From: Diplosphaera chodatii
Lineage: Eukaryota > Chlorophyta > Trebouxiophyceae > Prasiolales > Stichococcaceae
Direction of reading: 5' to 3'
DNA length: 64,000 bases
Assembly (NCBI GenBank): GCA_032358165.1
Contig: JAALGY010000032.1
Location: forward strand, 1,364,001 to 1,428,000
Part shown: positions 55,401 through 64,000 of the stretch, one piece after another
How the letters are laid out: each line of letters opens with the position of its first letter
How positions within the stretch are numbered: position 1 is the stretch's first letter
The notes under the pieces: generated by a model
What the model was told of the DNA's origin: nothing
Databases searched by the model: none
Seen by the model: the letters and a program-made list of their open reading frames with translations, nothing else
Position numbers and translations under genes: made by a program

Positions 55401-58400
55401 ATGGTGGCTGCGCAGCCGGATGCTCTGCGACACCAGCAGCCCGACGCTGTTCCGCTTCACCTACCGGCAGAACCCGAGCGGGCCCGTGAGGCAGCCCTTG
55501 ATGCAGCTGTGGCACCAGGGTCAGACACTGCCGTGCCGTCACCAGAGGCAGAGACCCAGGCAGCAGATCTCCAGACGTCAGCTGACGCAGGCGCTGCAGA
55601 TGCACAGCTGGCAGCAGCCCCGGACACAGGCGGCCAGTCAGCAGCAGGGCTGCTGCAGCCAGCAGAGCGCAGGCTGGCTGAGCCACTGCGCAGCGTGCCG
55701 GACACCCTGACAAAGGTGCTGCAGGGGGCTTCCTTCGAGGCGTCGCCCCTTGGCACCAACAAGCTCGACAGCAGCCAGCAGCCGCAGCGGGAGGTCCAGA
55801 CACAGTCGGCCGAGAAGCCCGCCGATGCGTGGGACCGCAAGCGGCGGCGGCTCAGCCGTCGCTATGCTCGCGCTGCCAGGCAGTGGCGCAAGCTGACCAG
55901 CCGACAGCAGCAGCAGGCTGGTGAACAGCCTGCTCCGACATTTCGGACAGCACCACTTGCAGGCATCTCAGCCGACCAGCCTGCCGTAGCTGGGCATACC
56001 AGCGCTCACCAGGCGGCGTCAGATGCTCCACAGGCTGCTGACCACACGCTGCATCCTGCAGGCCAGCCGCGTGCTGTGCAGCACCTGGACGACTCTGCCG
56101 GGCATGTGCCCTCCGACACAGATGCACAGCATCCGCAGCAGCAGCTGCCTCGGGACAGCAGCAGTGTGGACGATGCTCAGCAGTCAGCCGCAGCTCCGAG
56201 CAACCTGCAGGATGCAGGGGCGCCTGCGGGGTGGGGGCTGCCACAGCAAGCATCTCCGAGAGCAGACGGTCAGACGGCTGAAGCAGCAGCGGAGGCGGCG
56301 GCTGCGACTGCTGCAAGGCAGCAGCAGGCGCTGCAGCGAGCCGAGGAGCTCAGCGTCATGGACACGCTGCAGCCGCCGCCGCCTCTGCACGACCCACTGT
56401 CTCGCACCAGCAGCGGCCGCATCAAGGTAGCAAAGAAGATGTGATCTGCATGCGGTGTGGTGCGACCTTCAGCATGCTTCTGCGATGGCTGTCTTGCCAG
56501 CCTGAAGATCAGTTGCCTGTGCCGCGTCGACTGCTGGCAGCTGTGGACTCAGCTGCTGACTGTCCCGATGAGCAGAGGAGCCAGGATGCACTGGCGTCAA
56601 GGTACGGGGACATGCTGGGTTCGGTTGGCGAGCGGTACACCCCGGCGACGCCCGACGAGATCGCGGCCCTGGACGCCCGGCTCCGGAAGCGAGGTGCGCT
56701 CCGCCCCTGCCGCCCCACGTCAGTGACTGTGAACCCTGCACAGCAGGGCCTCAGCTGCACTGCCACCACCGCAGTGCTGCCTGCAGCTAACCATCAGGCG
56801 GCATGCTGCGCATTGTGCAGGGCGGCGAGGCCAGAGGGGTTGGCTGTCACGCCAGGTGTCCAGGATTGCGCAGAACACCACCCTGCCTGAGGTAAGCATG
56901 AGGGTCAATAGCTGTCCACCGAGGCTCAGGCGCTCAGCAGCCTTTATATTTTGGACCGTTGCAGTCCTTGTGCGACCAGTCCCCTGGTTGCAGATGATGT
57001 CATCCCGTCTGCTGCAGGTGGCGGTCGAGTCCCTACGGGTACGCGACGCCAAGGTGGACATGTGGGTGGCGGGTGAGCAGACACCCCGCCGCTTTGAGCA
57101 GGCAGATGCCATTTTGCGCTTGGGCCGCTCCTACAACCGCCTCACAGTCGACCTGACAGCCGCTGTGCACGAGCGAGACCCTTCCACCTACAAGTGAGCT
57201 GGCTCTAGCTCATGCACCTCATGGCATGGCTGGTGTAAGCGGGCAGCATGATCGTCCAGACCTCGATATACCCGCATTTTCCTGTGTCGATCTCCAGCAT
57301 GTTTTCTACCAGGTGCACAATGCTTTCGGAGAGCGCTCAGCGCCACCTTCGGAATGCACCCAGCGGCCAGCTGGAACTGGCTGGCCTACTGCAGGATGGC
57401 AGCGGCACTGGCGACCAGTCACAGTCCGTGCAAGCCGTGGCAGCAGGTGCAGGCCCTGAGCAGCAGGACAACACAGTACAGCCCACTGGCGGCAAGATCG
57501 CAGCCCGCATCTGCCTGAAGCACTTGGCAACGCCGGGCAAGACGCCGGACCTCTCAGTGGTCATCAAAGGTGCATTGCACCAGCAGGCCTGCCGCATTGT
57601 CTTATATTGACTTCCTGAACATGCAGGTATGTCGCAGTATATTTCCATTTGATGACTTTTCCATTTGATGACTGCGGCTCTGGCTCACAGTAGAAGGGTC
57701 AAGATGGCGTGATAATGTCTTGAAGCTGTGCATGCATATTCTGATGCAGGCCACAACCTGCATGCACCCCTGGTGGAGCGCCTCATCGAGCTGCCCATGG
57801 ACATCAGCGGCGGCCGCATCAATGGCGACCTGCGGCTGCATGCCCATGACTCCAAGACGTGGCACTTTCCATCTTTTGGCGGCCGGCTCAGGTGCACGAC
57901 TGCCACCGTTCTGAACGACATGTCTGCAGCATAGCAACTCGTTCCACTATATGTGTATTGCTGGTCAGCTTAGGGTTGGAGCAAGCATGGTTCTGGTATG
58001 AGCAGTGTGCTACCTCTCAATAGATGCCGGGATGGCGCCTTCCACTTCTGGGATGCGGTGGATGACTTCAGCCACACCAGCATGGACCTGTTGTTCGAGG
58101 GCGACCGCATGTACGTGCACAATGCCTCCGGCAACTTTGGCGCCGTGCCGCTGACGATGACAGGTGGCCACAAGATCTGCCTGCATCCAGCAGCTGGCGC
58201 TGGCCACAAGTGTTATACTTGCCTTTACTACGGCACGTTGTGCTGCAAGCGGGGCCTTCCAGACAATGCAATCGGATATGGCACGCGCACACCCTCGGCT
58301 GGCCGTGTGCGCAGGCGACATGGACCTGGACCCAGAGACGGGGCAGTACCGCTTCAGCGCGGAGGTGCCACTGGTAGAGGCGAACGCTCTGCGCGAGACG

Positions 58401-61400
58401 CTGGGCGTCCGGCCGCTGCCGCAGCCGCTGGCGGGCGCGCTGCGGGGCACGCTCCACATCACCGGGCCCCTCGAGGAGCCGCTGTTCTCGGGTGTGCGCA
58501 CCGCCGCTGCTGCTGCAAACGGTTGCAGGCTGAGGAACACCCCGCATGGGTTGGTCACGATAGCTGTGATTCCAGTGCGCTGCACATACGGTTTTTTTTC
58601 CAGAACCTAATACCAGATTGGAGGGAATGCTATGGCCCGCATGGCATCAACAGAGTGTATGTGGCTGTGCAGGCACGGCGGTTGCGGTGCGGCCGACGCC
58701 CGAGATGCTGGCTGGCGTTGAGGAATCTGCAGCCCAGGCCGTGCTGGCGGCCGAGGCAGGGGCAGTGGGCGTGTACGACCATCTGCCTGTGCGCGCGGGC
58801 GCTGCCGTCTTCACCATGGACACCGCGTCTGAAGTCTTCATGCTGCACTCCGGCAAGGTGACCCCCAGTCGGCATTCCAATGAAGTTATGCTGCTGCCTT
58901 CTATGTTTTGTGTGCCAACCCAAAAGCGATTTCCGAGGTCATGATGGAATGTGGGCATTTGGCTCGAGAACATGGCAAGGGAAGAGGTGAGACATGCATG
59001 ACTTCAACAGGCGGAGCCGCTGGAGGGGGGCCAGCTGGTGGCGGCGGGGCGCATGTGGATCCCGCCGCAGGCGGAGGAGGACCCGCGCGCCGTGCGCATG
59101 CTGCTGCAGGGCCGGGGCCTGCCCGCCGAGGCGCTGCTGCAGCGCTACCTGCCCCCGGTGTGCGCCCCTGCCTGGCAGTGGCGGGATCTGCACCACCTTG
59201 TGCAGATTTGATGCAGCAATGCGCATGTCCAATGCAAAAGGTGTCGCAGGTTTCACAGTCGCAGCATGTGTGCAACAGGGCTCGGAGCTGCCGCCGGCAC
59301 TGGTGCTGGGGCAGGCGTCCTGCTCAGTCACCCTGTCTGGCTCCCATGTGGACCCCACCATCGCGGGCTCCTGGGAGGCGCCCGCCGCTCAGGTGCCCAC
59401 CGATGCACCTCGCTTGCTGGTTCGCGCGGAGAGCATGCCTGGTCGCCCAGTTCAATTTCCTGCCTTGTGCAGCAGCCCCTTCAACTGCAAAGTCGTTGGA
59501 GCATGATGTGCCAGGCAAAGTTGTTGAGCATGCAGGCGTCGGGGTCGCTGAACCTGCGGCCGACAGCGGCCAAGGTGTCGTGCCAGGCGCCGGCGCTGAG
59601 CGCGTCCGCCACGCTGCACACCCGGCCCCCCAACCTGCAGGCCATGAAGCAGGCGCTGACGCAGGTGCCGCTTGTGAGGGCCACGGGGGTGGTCATGGCT
59701 TACTATCGCCCCTGCGATGCCGCTCTGCTGGTTGCCCTGTGCTGGTTGTGAGTATGCAAGCACCTTCAGCGAGCGCTTCAGTGGCCCCACATGCGGCACT
59801 CTCTCCTGGCGCAGGCCCGCGCGACGGAGCTGGGCAGGGTGGTGCTGGAGGCGTGCGACGTGGAGGCGGACCTGCGGGGGCTGGACGTGCTGCCGCTGGT
59901 GTCGCCCCCCGCCGCCGCCCCCGACAGCCGCACCGCCACCCCCGCCGCGCCCCACCAGCGCCTGCGCCTCGCGGTGCGCGTCGCCACGGATGCCAGCCTC
60001 GTGTTTGACACGCGCATGCGGCTGCCGATGTCATGCACAGCACGATGGGCCGCAGAATACGGTGTAACCTTTCCTGAGGTTGGAGGGCTGCGTCGCAGGG
60101 GCACACCAGCTTCTCTGGGCGTGTGGTCCCAGTGGCAGAGAGCGTGGATGGCGACCTACACGACGACACATCCACCACATTTGCTGGTGAACTCTTCAAC
60201 CTGCAGCTCCACATGAATATTTTATGTGTGAAGCCTGCGGAAGCCTCTCAGCTGTTTTGGTGCGCAGCATGTGTGCACAGCTGCAAAGCGTGTCATGGCT
60301 GCTGCTGGGCAGGCGACCTGAAGCTGGAGCAGCTGCGGGTGAACCAGCTGCGACTGTGCCGGCAGCTGAGCGGCAGCCTGGAGGTGGGCCCCGGCGGCGT
60401 GCGCCTCCACGCACGTGGCCTGCGCCCCGATGAGGTCCGCCCAAACCCCTTGGGCGCCCCCTGTTGCTGCACCTGTCCCCTCCTTCTCCTGCGCGCAGCC
60501 CTCCATACGGGTGCATGCATGCACATGCTGGGCACTGCTGCCGGTGGTCTGGCATCACGGCGGCTTGCACACGTCCTCCTGCTGATACGAAACATCAATG
60601 CCAGGCGCTGGACGTGGACATCGCGGGCGCGGTGCTGCGGCGCACGCCGCCACCAGAGCCCGCCGCGACTGAGTCCGCGCGCCCCCGCCCCGCTGGCTTT
60701 GCTGCCGGCAACTACGACGTTGCGCCTGCCGCCACGCAGCGCCCAGATGGCCGGCAGCTGCTGGCAGGTGTGGCTATGCTGCTGCCTCACCTACACGAGG
60801 CCACAGTCGTGGGATTAGCAATCTGCACGCGCCTGTCCTGAGCATGAAACATAGCATCATGCTGTTGCACGGCATACATCGTAACATTGCGCTCCGCAGC
60901 TGGCCGCTTGTCACCGGTGGTGACCAAACAGCATGTGGAGGGCGCCGACGGCGGCGGCCACTTCTCCCTGCGCTGCGGACCGCTGCTGGTCTCTGCAGAG
61001 GTGTGCTGTCTGGTGCCCCTCGACATGTAGTATACAAACATGCTCCTTCAAGGCTCACCGCTCTTTGGTGTCTCAGCTTTGTGCAGCAGTTCTAATGGCT
61101 TGATACTACTTACAGGTGAACCGCAGCACCAGCCAGGTGGACTGCCAGGTGACGGGCCTCGCGCTGGACGAGCTCGAGCTGGCGTCGCTGCGCGGCACAG
61201 TGCAGGACGCAGCTCTCCACGTCAACTTCGACACACGCATGGGCCGTGGCAACCTGAAGGTCGCCGGCCCGCGCTTCTCCGGCCTGCAGGTGAACTGGGT
61301 CACTACTGTTTGTTCTGCTGCTCACACATCAATCGCCGTTGGGCGAGCTGCAGCCTGCCTTGACGTTGGGGTTGGCCCTCCGATCAGCTGTGGTCTGATC

Positions 61401-64000
61401 ATTGGTGGCTGTCTGCAGGGTGAGGCGCTGGCGGGGTCCTTCCGCTGGGAGCGCGATGTCATCCGCCTGGAAAAGGTCCGGCTGGAGCAGAAGCGGTCCA
61501 CCTACGAGGTGTGCCAAATGCTGCTCTCCGTGTTACCCATGTGTTGCAGCGTCTGATATAGCAATGACTTCCAGGTTATGTCTGGGTATCGACTGCACAA
61601 CAGATTTGTGATCCAGTCACTCATTTCACCGTGCAAAGAGGGGAACCCTGGTTCAGGGTGTTTGCCGCGGTGCAGGTCTCGGGCGACTACACCATCCCTG
61701 CAGGCGCGCCACTGCCACGCACTGCCGCCTCGCTGGCGCTGCCGCCAGCAGCCGTTTCTGGCACAGCAGTCAGTAACAGCGCACCGGGGGCTGTGGCCAC
61801 AAAGCCGAAGCAGGATGCGGTGTTCGACCCGGCATCTGGCCGCTGGCGCGTCCAGGTGCCCTCCCGTCTCCCACTCCTGTGATATGATTCACTTAGGATT
61901 TGGCACCTCAAACGTATATAGTCTGGCAGGTTTGCTAGTGCATCCATTCACATATGATAAGTCAAGTTGTTGTCTATACAGTTGTGCAAGAGCAGTTTTG
62001 CATGTCCTTCAATTGTGCAACATGGCCAGAGGTCTGCGCTGAGCTGACGCGTTGCGTCTGCAGATCAACGTGAAGGAGGCGCACATGGAGGAGATCCTGC
62101 CGGCGGCGCGGCTGCTGAGCCGGGCGACGGCCGTCACGCCGCTGGACTACGAGCGCGCCAAGGCCGCCTTCCTGGCGCACATGCAGCGCGCCGGCGTGGC
62201 CGCCGCCGAGCTGGGCGCCCAGGTGCAGCTGGACCCGCTGCTGCGTGCTGCTGCTGGTGTGCGTTGCCTGTGAACGGGTGCAGTCTCAGGTTCTGCCAGC
62301 GTCTCTGTGCACGATGAGTTGGCAGGCCGCCAGCAGTGTGACCTCAGATGGCCTGCAGGTGGAGGAGGTCATGGCGGCCGCCAAGGCGCAGGCTGCTGCA
62401 GATGCAGCGCACGCTGCGGCGTCAGAGGGCAGCACTTCAACGCCATCCAAGAAGGGTGCGCCTCATGGGTTTCCCAACGAGCATGCATTGCGTCTCCCAA
62501 TTGTCACGCTATATCCACCTGGGTGTGGTCGCAAAGCGACACATCACGGTTGCATTCAGCTTGAAGCACTTCCCATTACATGTACACTCATGCGGCTCAC
62601 AGGTGGGGGAGGCGGGGGCCGTGCAACGGCGCTGCCGGGGCTGCAGGACATCCGAGGGCAGTGGAAGGGCAGCTGGGAGGCGTATGGCGGCGGCGGCGGC
62701 GCCACCAGTGTGGAGTTTGGCGTGCGGGGAGAGGACTGGGAGTGGGGCGACTATGGCCTGGACAAGGTGCCGCCCTGTGGCCGCTGCAAGAACCTGTACA
62801 TCCTGGAGTCGGCACGACACAAGCTTGCTGGCTGATGGCAACTGATCCCACGCGTGCTGAGAAGTAATGCTGCGATAGGTGGTTGCGGAGGGGGCATACC
62901 ACAGCGAGGAGGGCATCAAGCTGCACGAGTTCCTGCTCAGCGCTGGTGAGAGGGTCTGCCTCCCTCGGTTGTGCAACTGCTGGGCTCAGCAGCGTCCAGC
63001 GTCCATCTGCAGTGTCGTCCCGTCTGTGGGGCTGCCAAGTCCCTTGCCTGACTCGCCGATCGTCCTCAACTGTCCGTCAGGCCTCATCGTGTCGGCTGCG
63101 CAGGCGAGGCGAAGCTGGCAGTGAAGGGGGACCTGCTGGGCCGGCGGCAGGACGCGGTCATGAAGCTGGACGACTTCCCGATGGCGATGCTGCAGCCCAT
63201 CTTCCGCGCGGTGCCTGCCCTGCAGCACGCGGCGCCCGCCGTGGCCGCCCCCGGCACCTCGCCCCCCGCCGCCGAGCTCCTCAACCGCATGAACATCCCC
63301 TTCCTCAAGTGCGCCGCCCCGCGATGTGGCGCACTCTTCGGTAACACCTCAGCCTGCAGCTGCAGCCTGCTTGAGCAGTGTGGCAGCATTTCATGGCTTC
63401 AACACTGCCTGCCTGACTGACGCCGTGGCCTTTGTCATTATTTACAGAAGCATCGGGCAGAAGGGCAGCGCGGGCATGCGCAAGGCTGTGGGGTACAACA
63501 TGAGCAGCTTTGCCAACAGCCCCGTCAATGGCCTGTTGTACATGACCGGCAGCCTGGGTGCGCTCCTGCGCGCTGACTCCACTTGCTGCTGCGTGGTGCA
63601 TCCTGCCGCAGCTATGCGTCCGACCCTCTGGGTGTACGACATAGAAAGGGTCGCACACCCTGACGAGTGGTGTTGAAACAAAACTTGCATAGGTGGCAGC
63701 GCTGCGGAGCCAGAAGGCAAGGTGGTTGTGCAGCTGTGCGACGGCGCGATCGGCACCACGCGCCTGGCCACCGCCAACGCGCGAGCCGCGATAGATGCCA
63801 CCCAGAAGCTGGACTTTGCGGTCGAGCTGGAGCCCGCCGCCGCACGCCACGCTGGCCACCTGAAGGTCGCTGGCGTCGTGCCGCTGTCGGAGGTGCCCTC
63901 TCCCAGCTCGATCTGACCAAGCTCCGATACAAACGCCTCCCAATTGTGCACATGTGCCCGTCAGCCTCGACCCAACACACACATCGATGGTACTGTTCAT
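52433..64000 (+). CDS. TIC236: TIC236-type plastid import protein (TamB/DUF490 family), 3' end outside window
   Basis: TIC236 is an inner-envelope protein that links the TOC and TIC import complexes. It derives from bacterial TamB. Start is Met 52433 (an alternative is 52574) with a basic transit region. A membrane anchor KVLAASALLLGLTTATVNIW follows, then ATVAVSQALGRE. Exon 2 at 53124 gives VSVGRVRWITPTGLTGLTPL, and exon 3 at 53476 gives VNLVQCDNLSWFGYPEDPVP; these are the hallmark N-terminal blocks. After a huge low-complexity insertion the protein resumes as DALASRYGDMLGSVGERYTP, then about 25 short exons of beta-helix-like repeats. Examples are GGRINGDLRLHAHDSKTWHF, GAFHFWDAVDDFSHTSMDLL, GALRGTLHITGPLEEPLFSG, FPMAMLQPIFRAVPALQ and SPVNGLLYMTGSLGGSAAEP with DGAIG. 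The last exon read in the window ends GHLKVAGVVPLSE near 63894. The C-terminal DUF490 domain should lie beyond 64000. Many beta exons are only 60-200 bases. Confidence 0.88.
53744..56431 (+). repeat. Gln/Ala/Ser-rich low-complexity insertion inside TIC236
   Basis: Two long exons (about 53744-55171 and 55313-56428) encode some 850 residues of Gln-, Ala-, Ser- and Pro-rich sequence with few hydrophobic residues. Examples are HPAPQQQPVQQSVQQQQPLP, SLPQSLPQSLPRALPQGLPK (short Leu-Pro-Gln-Ser units near 54637-54720) and a basic patch WDRKRRRLSRRYARAARQWR. They sit between the conserved N-terminal block and the beta-helix part. Frames and splice phases stay open throughout, so this is coding, not a misread intron. 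It is probably a disordered spacer. Confidence 0.75.
57643..57673 (+). repeat. 15-base direct duplication in a TIC236 intron
   Basis: TTCCATTTGATGACT occurs at 57643-57657 and again at 57659-57673, one base apart, inside an intron. A recent slippage duplication is the simplest explanation. Confidence 0.8.

Overview
The window is nuclear DNA of a green alga, most likely a trebouxiophyte (Chlorella or Coccomyxa relatives). The exons are GC-rich. Nearly every protein gene is split by many short introns (roughly 60-300 bases) with GT...TGCAG borders. The gene content is plant/algal: a TIC236-type plastid translocon protein, a PSB33-like plastid protein, a GRAB-domain golgin, a Shaker-type K+ channel with ankyrin repeats, and a plant-style U2 snRNA. 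Species cannot be fixed from this alone. Exon borders come from reading frames and splice signals. Where stated, intron phases were checked and agree.

Layout: 1-6948 (+) is the 3' two-thirds or so of GCN1, the HEAT-repeat activator of GCN2. 7596-13775 (+) is a ten-exon gene for a 1538-residue single-pass membrane protein that I do not recognise. 13776-15925 is about 2.1 kb with no supported gene. 15926-23273 (+) encodes a voltage-gated K+ channel with a cyclic-nucleotide-binding fold and ankyrin repeats. 23805-26267 (-) encodes an unrecognised multi-pass membrane protein. 26684-31472 (+) encodes a fused FAD/NADH oxidoreductase plus selenophosphate synthetase (SelD). 31760-33090 (-) is a TRIC-like cation channel. 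33771-34924 (+) is PIG-F of GPI-anchor synthesis. 35092-36090 (-) is a weakly defined membrane protein gene.

36473-38203 is the most unusual region: three spliceosomal snRNA genes, U5 (+), U1 (+) and U2 (-), in 1.7 kb. All three share an upstream box CCCATAACT at -69/-70 and a C-rich CACCCC tract that starts right at the RNA 3' end. This looks like a lineage-specific snRNA promoter and 3'-end element pair.

38588-44061 (-) is a GC3/GC4-like golgin. 44536-45750 (+) is a His-Me finger (zinc-loop homing-endonuclease-like) protein with a basic tail. 46075-48106 (-) is a CFA-synthase/coclaurine-N-methyltransferase-like methyltransferase. 48655-49742 (-) is a PSB33-like protein lacking Rieske iron ligands. 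50069-51787 (-) is an unrecognised, probably plastid protein with a single hydrophobic segment. 52433 to beyond 64000 (+) is the 5' part of TIC236 (TamB family), with a very large Gln/Ala-rich insertion.

The genes are not an operon and do not form one pathway. Many neighbours are divergent (shared upstream regions of about 0.4-0.7 kb) or convergent. Themes that recur are plastid biogenesis (TIC236, PSB33-like), endomembrane function (golgin, PIG-F, TRIC) and ion transport (K+ channel, TRIC).
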